Part shown: positions 1 through 6,671 of the stretch, piece after piece
Layout of the letters: each line of letters begins with the position of its first letter
Position numbering within the stretch: position 1 is the stretch's first letter
From: Nitrosomonadaceae bacterium
Lineage (GTDB): Bacteria > Pseudomonadota > Gammaproteobacteria > Burkholderiales > Nitrosomonadaceae
Assembly (NCBI GenBank): GCA_024644425.1
Contig: JAHELA010000036.1
Location: 1-11,855, forward strand
Length of the DNA: 11,855 nt
Direction: 5' to 3'
The notes under the pieces: generated by a model
What the model was told of the DNA's origin: nothing
The model's database searches: none
The model's input: only the letters and a program-made list of their open reading frames with translations
Position numbers and translations under genes: made by a program

Positions 1-110
1 AACCCCAGCATTTTGCTAAGCTTCACATACGCACCTTTTCTTAAACCATGCTCAAAGCATTCATCAGCGATTTTATATCCTTTTGCTTCGGATTTTGGAA
101 ATCCAAACAT
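1..110 (-). CDS. Partial hypothetical protein (N-terminal 36 codons only)
   Basis: This is the 5' end of a minus-strand gene that runs off the left edge of the window. The reading frame is open from an ATG at 110 to base 1. The peptide starts MFGFPKSEAKGYKIADE and is mixed charged and hydrophobic, with no evident signal peptide. A good Shine-Dalgarno, GGAG, sits 6 nt before this ATG. A second in-frame ATG at 122 would add four residues but has no ribosome binding site, so 110 is preferred. The gene lies 129 bp downstream of the rhodanese gene on the same strand and could be cotranscribed with it. I do not recognise the protein, and too little is visible to assign a function. That it is a real gene rests on the ribosome binding site and the open frame. 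Confidence 0.5.
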   Translation of the reverse strand, partial: MFGFPKSEAKGYKIADECFEHGLRKGAYVKLSKMLG

Positions 111-239
111 AATTTTCTCCATACTACGACTGTTAAGTATGCATATTATCAGCTCAATTGAATGTACGCCTACGAGTTACAGGAGATTAAAGATTATTTA
201 CAATTTATAGAGAATTAGAAATAGGTTTACTTTGACTTG

Positions 240-593
240 TTATCCAAAAGCCTTTTTTATGTCTTCAAACTTGGCCGTGATAGCGTGTACATTAGTGTAG
301 CCAATTTCTTGTAGCGTTAAAGCTGTTAGTGATGCTCGGCCACCACCAGCACAGTGGAGCAATATCAATGTGTTTGGATCAGGACAGAGTTTCGGTATTT
401 TCATTTCGATTAAACCACGAGAGATATTTACAGAGTCTTGGAGTTTGGAGTTGGCCGCGCTCTCTGCCTCTCGCACATCAATAATAATGGCATTTTCTGA
501 ATTCTCATATAATGCCTTGGCGGATGGTACATCAAGGCAACTAATTCGTGTTTGAGCTTCAGCTATCAATTCATTGGCAGTTTTTATCATCAT
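240..593 (-). CDS. Stand-alone rhodanese-like domain protein (putative sulfurtransferase)
   Basis: This 117-aa protein is a single rhodanese domain of the GlpE/PspE size class. The family moves sulfane sulfur from a donor such as thiosulfate to an acceptor through a cysteine persulfide. The diagnostic parts are visible: the IIIDVRE strand and turn (residues 36-42), and the active-site loop HCAGGGRAS, where Cys81 is the expected catalytic residue and Arg86 closes a six-residue C-x-x-G-x-R loop typical of sulfur rather than phosphate or arsenate enzymes. The C-terminal end (EIGYTNVHAI, then a helix) matches the usual family ending. No signal peptide is visible, so it is probably cytoplasmic. 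The start is a tandem ATG-ATG with GAGG 5 nt upstream. The physiological donor and acceptor cannot be read from the sequence, and no sulfur-metabolism genes lie nearby. Confidence 0.88.
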   Translation of the reverse strand: MMIKTANELIAEAQTRISCLDVPSAKALYENSENAIIIDVREAESAANSKLQDSVNISRGLIEMKIPKLCPDPNTLILLHCAGGGRASLTALTLQEIGYTNVHAITAKFEDIKKAFG

Positions 594-649
594 AATTCCC
601 TCAATATCTTGTTTGTTCTACGCGGTCAGATATTCTTCTAGCTCTTAAA

Positions 650-677
650 TTTTTACAGATCATTTTTCAATTGTCAT
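650..677 (-). promoter_or_regulatory. Candidate promoter for the rhodanese gene
   Basis: On the minus strand, ATGACA (672-677; 5 of 6 matches to TTGACA) is followed after 16 nt by TAAAAA (650-655; 4 of 6 matches to TATAAT). It lies about 57 bp upstream of the rhodanese start. The region is AT-rich, so chance matches are likely. Confidence 0.25.
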
Positions 678-727
678 TTTAGCTAATTAAATACGATGGT
701 GATTCTTTTGCCATTATTTCAAATATT

Positions 728-1273
728 TTATTTTAGTGTACGAACTGCATCTTGGATTGATTGTGCACTGTAAACATTTATTCTGCATTCAATTGCTAGT
801 TTAAAGAACTCACACGCCACATCTTTTGAAATAAGGTTGTGTTCGCGTGTTAATGACCGAGCCATTTCACGCAAATCCTCAATTTCACCTCCAGAAATAT
901 ACTCATAGGGATAAGCTAAATTACAGAATTCCACTATTACCTGGTTTGGAAGATTTGGCCCATAAATAAAGTAACGCAAATAACCAAGAAAACGTGGGTC
1001 TTTAAAGATGGCATGCCCAGTTACTCCACTTGATTCGAATATTTGCAACCGCGACTGTTGTATCCCGATATTATATTCAGGATTTATGAAAAAACGAATT
1101 CTAATATCAGGTATCGCTTCACGTGTTAGCAGAGAATTTGCTAAAGAAGCAGCGGCTTCACAGGATACACTTAAAATTTCGTCGTTGTGGTGACTAAATT
1201 CAAATGTAATTCGATCTAGAAGTTCTTTCTCATTAAGTTTTAGAGAAACGATCTGTGGGATATTATGGTGCAT
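728..1273 (-). CDS. Hypothetical protein, 181 aa, unrecognised family
   Basis: I do not recognise this protein. It has the composition of a soluble folded domain: an alternating N-terminal region, a charged and hydrophobic middle (GHAIFKDPRFLGYLRYF at 86-102), a YPYEYISGGE stretch (121-130), and a helical C-terminal half (IEDLREMARS, then a segment with two cysteines at 154 and 163). There is no signal peptide or membrane helix. Cysteines fall at 38, 117, 154 and 163, without an obvious metal-site spacing. An in-frame TAA just upstream prevents extension, so the ATG at 1273 is the earliest possible start, yet no Shine-Dalgarno precedes it. The rhodanese gene follows 134 bp downstream on the same strand. 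The length and uninterrupted frame support a real gene; the function is unknown. Confidence 0.6.
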   Translation of the reverse strand: MHHNIPQIVSLKLNEKELLDRITFEFSHHNDEILSVSCEAAASLANSLLTREAIPDIRIRFFINPEYNIGIQQSRLQIFESSGVTGHAIFKDPRFLGYLRYFIYGPNLPNQVIVEFCNLAYPYEYISGGEIEDLREMARSLTREHNLISKDVACEFFKLAIECRINVYSAQSIQDAVRTLK

Positions 1274-1348
1274 AAGGAATTACTTTACATTATGCTCTAG
1301 CTTTTGAATAGCGACTACAAGACCAAATGGTTTCTATTGACCGGCTGC

Positions 1349-1376
1349 TTGCCGTTTTGTAAGCGACTTTTATAGT
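1349..1376 (+). promoter_or_regulatory. Candidate promoter upstream of the 71-aa gene
   Basis: TTGCCG (1349-1354; 4 of 6 matches to TTGACA) and TATAGT (1371-1376; 5 of 6 matches to TATAAT) are separated by 16 nt. The pair lies about 97 bp upstream of the plus-strand 71-aa gene, which would give it a leader of roughly 90 nt. Nothing else is evident in the 199-bp gap between the divergent genes. Confidence 0.3.
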
Positions 1377-1457
1377 TTGTCCACTTTCCATCTGGTAAGA
1401 AATATGCTATTTTCCTCGCCGTGGAATAGCTAGATTAAAGAAAAATGTATTAACACA

Positions 1458-1463
1458 AAGGAG
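1458..1463 (+). promoter_or_regulatory. Strong ribosome binding site of the 71-aa gene
   Basis: AAGGAG lies 9 nt before the ATG at 1473, with a second purine-rich GAAGG immediately after it. It is among the best Shine-Dalgarno sequences in the window and is the main evidence that this small open frame is translated. Confidence 0.6.
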
Positions 1464-1472
1464 AAGGTTTAT

Positions 1473-1688
1473 ATGAATGATATTATGTCTATCAGGGGTA
1501 GTAAAATAACGGACGTTAAGCTGACCAAAGGCTTAGATGAAAAAAAAGATTCTTTCGACAGTTTACAGCTTACGCTGGATGACGGGCGTAGTATAGAATT
1601 TTCTTCTACAGACGCTGCACAGGATTCGACTTCTTGCCATTGGCACATTCATAGTGTGGATTACGCCATAAAAGAAAAGGCCAGCTAA
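1473..1688 (+). CDS. Small hypothetical protein, 71 aa, with a C-terminal Cys/His cluster
   Basis: I do not recognise this small protein. It looks like a compact beta-rich domain: alternating strands around IRGSKITDVKL (7-17) and SLQLTLDDGRSIEF (30-43), then an acidic linker, then a CHWHIH cluster (Cys55, His56, His58, His60). The cluster could bind a metal or heme, but that is inference from composition only. No signal peptide or membrane segment is visible, so it should be cytosolic. The ATG at 1473 is set by a strong AAGGAG. It is the only plus-strand gene in the left half of the window and lies between two minus-strand hypothetical genes, so it is probably transcribed alone. Its stop is TAA, 92 bp from the converging 94-aa gene. 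Confidence 0.6.
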   Translation: MNDIMSIRGSKITDVKLTKGLDEKKDSFDSLQLTLDDGRSIEFSSTDAAQDSTSCHWHIHSVDYAIKEKAS

Positions 1689-1751
1689 TTTAGCTTGTAG
1701 TAAGGGATATAGGTTGAAATGTGATCTCGCTGCCCATTTTACATAGGATTG

Positions 1752-1781
1752 AGTGTCTGTTTTGTGCCAATAGTAGACACT
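1752..1781. repeat. Inverted repeat between convergent genes, possible weak terminator
   Basis: AGTGTCT (1752-1758) and AGACACT (1775-1781) form a perfect 7-bp stem around a 16-nt loop that contains a smaller TTG/CAA hairpin. It sits between the 3' ends of the plus-strand 71-aa gene and the minus-strand 94-aa gene and touches the stop codon of the latter. Neither side has a proper T-run, so it is not a textbook intrinsic terminator. Confidence 0.3.
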
Positions 1782-2065
1782 TATCCATTAATTTTACATC
1801 CTTTCTCATTTCTAGAAATAAAATCTATGAGTTCACAGATTGGCCAGTGAAAATATTCTTCTATTACTGATACGCCGTAGGTTCTATTAATCCTGCTTAT
1901 TATTTTCTTTTCATTCCCACAGGTAATGTCATATAGAGAAGCTTTATCTGGGACAAAGTAGGGACGACCCCCCTCATCAAATACTGAATTTAAAAATTTT
2001 TCTAACAAATCGTTTTGTTTGCTCGACTTTAAAGAGTCTGTAAGCTTAAGAATTTTAGTGGCCAT
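1781..2065 (-). CDS. Hypothetical protein, 94 aa, unrecognised family
   Basis: I do not recognise this protein. It begins with a helical, lysine-rich segment (ILKLTDSLKSSKQNDLLEKF), continues through GGRPYFVPDKASLYDITCGN (32-51), and ends in a probable helix (YFHWPICELIDFISRNEKG). It is soluble-looking and has no signal or membrane segment. The ATG at 2065 has no good Shine-Dalgarno, which lowers confidence in the start. The pattern of hydrophobic positions and a uniform 94-residue frame suggest a true small domain. It lies 150 bp downstream of rlpA on the same strand, so read-through from the elongasome operon is possible. No function can be assigned. Confidence 0.5.
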   Translation of the reverse strand: MATKILKLTDSLKSSKQNDLLEKFLNSVFDEGGRPYFVPDKASLYDITCGNEKKIISRINRTYGVSVIEEYFHWPICELIDFISRNEKGCKING

Positions 2066-2215
2066 GAAAGATATCTGTCTGATAGTTTAAAACCTATATA
2101 TCGGATTACTGAGAGGAAATATTAAGGGTGCGAAGGAGTCTCTGAAAATAAAGTGAAGAAATCCTACTAGCCATATGAATTTTTCTTAGAATGCTACATT
2201 TATCTTCTTAGTATA

Positions 2216-3124
2216 CTACCGCACGAGAAATACTGGCCTAATCGAAAGGTTCTCAGATATTTTGTCTGCAGCCTGCCTTGCTAATATCTGATTAGAGTAA
2301 GGGCCGCTATGCACTTTGAACAGGCCATTTTTTGCAGTAATAGCCAGAGTATTTGCAAATTCAGGAAGCTCGGTACGCATACGCGAGAGAAACGTATCTG
2401 CACTATTGTAGGCGCTGAAAGCAGCTAATTGGAGGTAGATTTTATTTGAGTAGGCACTAGGAACATTAGTGCTGGAAACAGTCTTCTCTATTGATGTAAG
2501 TGAACGAGTCGTCGGTACTGCTGAAACCTTTTTGGGTGTAACTCCTGGGAGAATACTTTCTACTTCTACCCTGGCACTGCCACCATCAAGCACATCAAGC
2601 TTGTACGCAGCAGTATAAGATAGATCAATTAAACGATTAGAAAGGAATGGGCCTCGGTCGTTGATACGGACTATTACAGATTTTTTATTCTTAATATTGG
2701 TAACTCGTGCATAGCTGGGTAAGGGTAGCGTGGGGTGTGCGGCGGTCATATCGTACATATCATAAATTTCGCCTGATGCAGTTTTTTTTCCATGGTAGCG
2801 ACGACCATACCACGAAGCAACGCCTCTTTCTTTATAAGCGCTTAGGGTCGTCATTGGCGTGTAAGTTTTACCAAGTACCACATAGGGTTTCATGTTGGAC
2901 TTACGCAAAGGTTCAGTTCTAGGTGTGGCATCGGGAATAGATGCTAGGTTAGGTGGCGGATTATCGCCTGGACCATCATCAAGATAATATCCACCACCTT
3001 TTGAAGAATATATCTTCTGGGAAGGGGCAAGATTTAGAGTATTCTCGCAGCTGACAAGAAAACTCAAAGAAATTATTGCTATAAGCCTACCGGTAAGTAC
3101 GTGGGTATTAGATAAGTAGTTCAA
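2216..3124 (-). CDS. rlpA: RlpA family lipoprotein (septal ring lytic transglycosylase)
   Basis: RlpA is an outer-membrane lipoprotein; in Pseudomonas it cleaves denuded (stem-peptide-free) glycan strands in peptidoglycan. The 302-aa product has an N-terminal signal ending in the lipobox LVSC, with Cys26 as the lipidated residue. A Gly/Pro-rich linker (about 43-60) leads to the double-psi beta-barrel domain (about 98-190), which starts GVASWYG and holds SGE (Glu119), TAAHP (His130) and NDRGPF (Asp156). The spacing and positions match the catalytic Glu/His/Asp described for Pseudomonas RlpA. A SPOR domain (about 226-302) ends the protein and should bind denuded glycan. The start is TTG at 3124 with a weak AGGG upstream; no ATG precedes the signal peptide in frame. 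It is the last gene of the operon, 28 bp after rodA. Confidence 0.93.
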   Translation of the reverse strand: MNYLSNTHVLTGRLIAIISLSFLVSCENTLNLAPSQKIYSSKGGGYYLDDGPGDNPPPNLASIPDATPRTEPLRKSNMKPYVVLGKTYTPMTTLSAYKERGVASWYGRRYHGKKTASGEIYDMYDMTAAHPTLPLPSYARVTNIKNKKSVIVRINDRGPFLSNRLIDLSYTAAYKLDVLDGGSARVEVESILPGVTPKKVSAVPTTRSLTSIEKTVSSTNVPSAYSNKIYLQLAAFSAYNSADTFLSRMRTELPEFANTLAITAKNGLFKVHSGPYSNQILARQAADKISENLSIRPVFLVR

Positions 3125-3152
3125 CTTAGACCCTAAAAAAAGTCGTTGTTCA

Positions 3153-4253
3153 TTATGTTTTTACCAGCTTAGGATGCATTTGTATGCTCATTAAGATACC
3201 AAAACCAAGAAGCATTGTCACCATCGACGTACCCCCATAACTAATAAGTGGTAACGGTACACCTACTACCGGTAAGATGCCAGTAACCATACCTATATTG
3301 ACAAATATATAGGTAAAAAAAGTCAGCGTGATTGAACCTGCTATAAGTCGTGTGAATTGAGTTGAGGCGTTGACTGTAATAAACATGCCACGAGCTATTA
3401 CTAACAGATAAAGCAGTAACAGTAATGAATTACCAACTAGCCCAAATTCCTCGGAGAACACCGCAAATATAAAATCAGTACTTTTTTCGGGAAGAAAATC
3501 AAGATGTGTCTGGGTGCCATTTTGCCAACCTTTACCGATAATACCTCCTGAGCCTATGGCAATTTTTGATTGAATGGTGTGATAGCCCGCTCCTAATGCA
3601 TCTTGTGTCGGGTCAAATAAAGTCAAGACACGTCGTTGCTGGTATTCATGCATCATTGACCATAGCAATGGCAGGCTGACTGCTCCAGAGATTAGTAGTC
3701 CAGCCATAATACGCCACGATAGTCCTGCAAGAAAAAGCACATAGAAGCCACTGGAAATAATTAGCAATGTAGTGCCTAAATCTGGCTGACGTAAAATCAG
3801 CCATGCTGGTAATAATAGTAGCATTGTTGCCACTAAGTAATCTCGGAGTCGTAAGGTGGTTGCATGTTTATCAAAATACCATGCCATCATCAATGGCACG
3901 CCAATTTTCATTAATTCGGAAGGTTGGATACGGGTAATACCAATATTTAGCCATCTGCGGGCACCACCTTGAATATCACCAAATAACGCTACACAAATCA
4001 GAAGAATAAGACCAACCAAATATATTGGTAATGCAAGGCGCATCATGTGTTGCAGTGGAATATTAGCCACCAACCACATGATGATTAGGGCTGCAAACAT
4101 GTTAATTGCTTGGTTGGTTACACGGTTTAAATTCCCATCGGTGGCACTGTAGAGTGTTGCTAGACCAACCAGCATTATTAACAAAATGCCGCCCAGCAAA
4201 AAATTATCTATATAACGAGTAAGAAAATGCCATGAACGCTCAAATTTAGTCAT
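3153..4253 (-). CDS. rodA: RodA, SEDS peptidoglycan glycosyltransferase of the elongasome
   Basis: RodA polymerises lipid II into glycan strands during lateral wall growth, in complex with PBP2. The 366-aa protein is of normal length and consists mainly of hydrophobic membrane helices, about ten. Family signatures are in order: GARRWLNIG (97-105), QPSE (110-113), QPDLGT (156-161), the large periplasmic loop ending in LPEKSTDFIF with Asp260 as the essential catalytic aspartate (equivalent to Asp262 of E. coli RodA), SEEFGLVGN (267-275), and PLISYGGTS (335-343) near the C-terminus. The ATG at 4253 lies inside the end of mrdA, with an 8-nt overlap, so translation is probably coupled and keeps the two partners in step. 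I distinguish it from FtsW, its divisome paralogue, by its position next to mrdA. Confidence 0.96.
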   Translation of the reverse strand: MTKFERSWHFLTRYIDNFLLGGILLIMLVGLATLYSATDGNLNRVTNQAINMFAALIIMWLVANIPLQHMMRLALPIYLVGLILLICVALFGDIQGGARRWLNIGITRIQPSELMKIGVPLMMAWYFDKHATTLRLRDYLVATMLLLLPAWLILRQPDLGTTLLIISSGFYVLFLAGLSWRIMAGLLISGAVSLPLLWSMMHEYQQRRVLTLFDPTQDALGAGYHTIQSKIAIGSGGIIGKGWQNGTQTHLDFLPEKSTDFIFAVFSEEFGLVGNSLLLLLYLLVIARGMFITVNASTQFTRLIAGSITLTFFTYIFVNIGMVTGILPVVGVPLPLISYGGTSMVTMLLGFGILMSIQMHPKLVKT

Positions 4254-6156
4254 GGCTATCTTCTAAATCTTCAACCACGGATATTTTCTCTGTATTAACT
4301 GGCGGTAGTTTGCCTAGCAGGAAGTAGTCCATCGCCAGCCGTGCAATCGGCGCAGCGGCGGAACCACCATGGCCACCGTTTTCTACTAAAACTGATAATG
4401 CGATGCTTGGATTTTCTGTTGGTGCGTAGGCAATAAATAGTGCATGATCGCGATGACGCTCCTTTACGCTGCTCTCATCGTACTTTTCTCCTTGTTTCAT
4501 GGCGATTACTTGTGATGTTCCGGTCTTACCAGCAAAGCTGTAGGCAGCACCAGCACCCGCGCGTGCTGCAGTGCCTCCAGGCTGGGTGACATCTTTAAGC
4601 GCATTTCTCACTAGCTCTAGATTGTCCGGGTTTAGATTGAGTTTATACAGTAGCTCTGGGGCTCTCTCATATGTTTCACCGGTTTTACTATTTTGAATTC
4701 GTTTCACAACGCGTGGACGAAAGGCGGTTCCTTTGTTGGCAATTATCATGGTAGCAAAGGCCAGTTGTAGGGGCGTAGTTAGATTGTAGCCCTGCCCAAT
4801 GCCGACAGAAATAGTATCTCCTGGCCACCACTTTTGTTTGTGACGTTTCATTTTCCATTCTCGCGATGGCAACAGTCCTGCGGACTCGCCTTTAATATCA
4901 ATACCAGTTTTTTTACCTAAACCGAACTTTCCGATAAAATTGAAAATTCTGTCTATACCAAGCTCGTTTGCAAGCCCGTAGTAATACGTATCACATGAAA
5001 CAACCAAGGATTTATGAATATTTACTTTGCCATGACCACCTGCCTTCCAATCGCGATAATGGCGGCTGCTACCAGGTAGTTGAAAGTATCCAGGGTCACT
5101 GATGGTGTACTGAGGTGTGCGAAGATTAAGCTCAAGACCTGCCAAAGCCATGAATGGCTTAAATGTAGAGCCTGGCGGATAAATGCCACGTAGGGCACGA
5201 TTGTTGAGAGGTCTATCAATGGAGTTGTTAAGTAAGTCCCAATTCTTATAATCGATGCCGTTTACAAAGAGATTTGAGTCAAAGCCCGGTTTACTGACAA
5301 ATGCGAGCACGTCACCATTACTAGGATCGATTGCGACGAATGCTCCACGCCGATCGCCGAAGGCTTTTTCAGCAATCTGTTGTAATTTGGCATCAATCGT
5401 TAGTGTCAGATCATTTCCGGAGATTGGGGGTGTTCGTGATAAGACCCTTATTTTTCGACCTGCTGAGTCGGTTTCCAGCTCTTCAAAGCCAACAGTCCCG
5501 TGTAGCTCCTTCTCGTAGCTTTGCTCTATGCCAGTTTTTCCTATATGGCTGGTTCCTCGGTAATTAGCCGAAACTTTGTCAGCTTCCAACTGTTCAAGAT
5601 CCTTATCATTAATGCGGTTTATATAGCCCACCACGTGCGAAAAGGTCTTTCCCTTTGGGTATTTTCGGAACAAACGAGCCTTTAATTTTATTCCAGGAAA
5701 GCGATAGCTGTTGGCAGCAAATCGCGCTACTTCCTCATCAGATAAACGAGTGCGGATTGGTAGGCTTTCAAAACGCTTGCTTTCTTCCCTCAGTTTCTTG
5801 AAGCGTCTTCGGTCTATTTCCTCAATAGGAATTACAGTGGCTAGTTTGTTAATAATAGCTTCAAGATCAGAAAATTTATTTGGTACGATTTCTAGTGTAT
5901 AGGCAGAGTAATTTTCTGCTAACACCTCGCCATTGCGATCAAGAATCAGTCCTCGGTTAGGCACGACGGGAGAAATAGATATGCGGTTATCTTCTGCTAA
6001 TGTGTGATAATGTTCGCGTTCCAAGACCTGCAAATAAAAGAATCGTGCAAACAGTAACAAAAAAAGAAACAGTACAAATCCTGTGCTAATAGCAAGCCGT
6101 ACCTGAAAATGATGCAGTTCACGTAAGTGATTCCGAAGTTCTACTGTACGGTTCAT
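4246..6156 (-). CDS. mrdA: MrdA, penicillin-binding protein 2 (elongasome transpeptidase)
   Basis: PBP2 is the monofunctional class B transpeptidase that cross-links the glycan made by RodA, anchored in the inner membrane with its catalytic domain in the periplasm. The 636-aa length matches the E. coli protein (633). One membrane helix lies at about 20-44, followed by the pedestal domain with NRGLILDRNGEVLA (67-80). The transpeptidase motifs are intact: SxxK as PGSTFKP with Ser330 and Lys333, the second motif as SCD (387-389), where PBP2 proteins normally have Asp rather than Asn, and KTGTS (544-548). Ser330 has the same number as in E. coli. The ATG overlaps the mreD stop by 4 nt (ATGA) with no Shine-Dalgarno, so expression probably depends on coupling. 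No sign of beta-lactam-resistance remodelling can be judged by eye. Confidence 0.96.
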   Translation of the reverse strand: MNRTVELRNHLRELHHFQVRLAISTGFVLFLFLLLFARFFYLQVLEREHYHTLAEDNRISISPVVPNRGLILDRNGEVLAENYSAYTLEIVPNKFSDLEAIINKLATVIPIEEIDRRRFKKLREESKRFESLPIRTRLSDEEVARFAANSYRFPGIKLKARLFRKYPKGKTFSHVVGYINRINDKDLEQLEADKVSANYRGTSHIGKTGIEQSYEKELHGTVGFEELETDSAGRKIRVLSRTPPISGNDLTLTIDAKLQQIAEKAFGDRRGAFVAIDPSNGDVLAFVSKPGFDSNLFVNGIDYKNWDLLNNSIDRPLNNRALRGIYPPGSTFKPFMALAGLELNLRTPQYTISDPGYFQLPGSSRHYRDWKAGGHGKVNIHKSLVVSCDTYYYGLANELGIDRIFNFIGKFGLGKKTGIDIKGESAGLLPSREWKMKRHKQKWWPGDTISVGIGQGYNLTTPLQLAFATMIIANKGTAFRPRVVKRIQNSKTGETYERAPELLYKLNLNPDNLELVRNALKDVTQPGGTAARAGAGAAYSFAGKTGTSQVIAMKQGEKYDESSVKERHRDHALFIAYAPTENPSIALSVLVENGGHGGSAAAPIARLAMDYFLLGKLPPVNTEKISVVEDLEDSHD

Positions 6157-6671
6157 AGCGCATTAGGGTCATATTTTGGACTATGTGATATTTTTAGCAA
6201 GGAGCAGACTAAGGGCCATAACAATACCCCAGTAATACTAGCTAGAAAAAAATACCAACCTGGAAAATGGGCTCTATTCAGAAGCTCTGTCAAGAGCGTT
6301 ACAAACTGGGCGGCGAGCAGCATTAATCCAATCTGTGGAGCCTGTTTTAATAACCCAAATATAATCAAACGTCGGCGCAGCTGCAAAGCAATAAAAATCA
6401 TTACACTATATGCTAGGGCATGTTGTCCAAATAGGCTGCCGATTCCTACATCCATCAGTAGTCCCATACCGAAGGCTGCACTCATGCCGAATCGTTGAGG
6501 TAGATTAATGCTCCAGTAAATTAATACCAAAGCAACAAAATCTGGCCAAAATGTTAGCGCAATACCTTGTAGTGGCAACAGATTTAGAAATAGCGCTACC
6601 ATTAAGCTAAGAACGATGAACCAGCCTTTGGCAGGCAGCAAAATTTCTTCTTCAGAATAACTAGTGGACAC
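6153..6671 (-). CDS. mreD: MreD, rod-shape determining membrane protein
   Basis: MreD is an integral inner-membrane protein of the elongasome that binds MreC and is needed for rod shape. The product is about 172 aa, normal for the family, and very hydrophobic, with about five membrane helices. It contains the typical WPDFVALVLIYWSI segment and the FGMGLLMDVGIGSLFGQHAL core, which is among the best-conserved parts of MreD, then LRRR and a C-terminal helix pair. A GTG start at 6671 is chosen because AGAGGA lies 5 nt before it; a TTG one codon upstream (6674) is also in frame but too close to that site. The start overlaps the end of mreC by 11 nt and the stop overlaps mrdA by 4 nt, so coupling is likely at both junctions. 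Confidence 0.92.
   Translation of the reverse strand: MSTSYSEEEILLPAKGWFIVLSLMVALFLNLLPLQGIALTFWPDFVALVLIYWSINLPQRFGMSAAFGMGLLMDVGIGSLFGQHALAYSVMIFIALQLRRRLIIFGLLKQAPQIGLMLLAAQFVTLLTELLNRAHFPGWYFFLASITGVLLWPLVCSLLKISHSPKYDPNAL

Noticed and set aside
13..210. 65-codon plus-strand open frame at the left edge
   Set aside because: The opposite strand offers a better gene (start at 110 with GGAG). This frame has no Shine-Dalgarno and runs across the intergenic region.
387..389. Nothing unusual in the PBP2 second motif: SCD instead of SxN (residues 387-389 of MrdA; the coordinates given here are residue numbers)
   Set aside because: PBP2 proteins normally carry S-x-D at this position, so it is not a missing catalytic residue.
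1340..1357. CGGC/GCCG mini-hairpin followed by TTTT, terminator-like
   Set aside because: The stem has only 4 bp and no plus-strand gene lies upstream to be terminated. It falls within the putative promoter of the 71-aa gene.
6127..6498. 123-codon plus-strand open frame opposite mreD and mrdA
   Set aside because: It is antisense to conserved coding sequence, its translation is low in recognisable structure, and it has no ribosome binding site.
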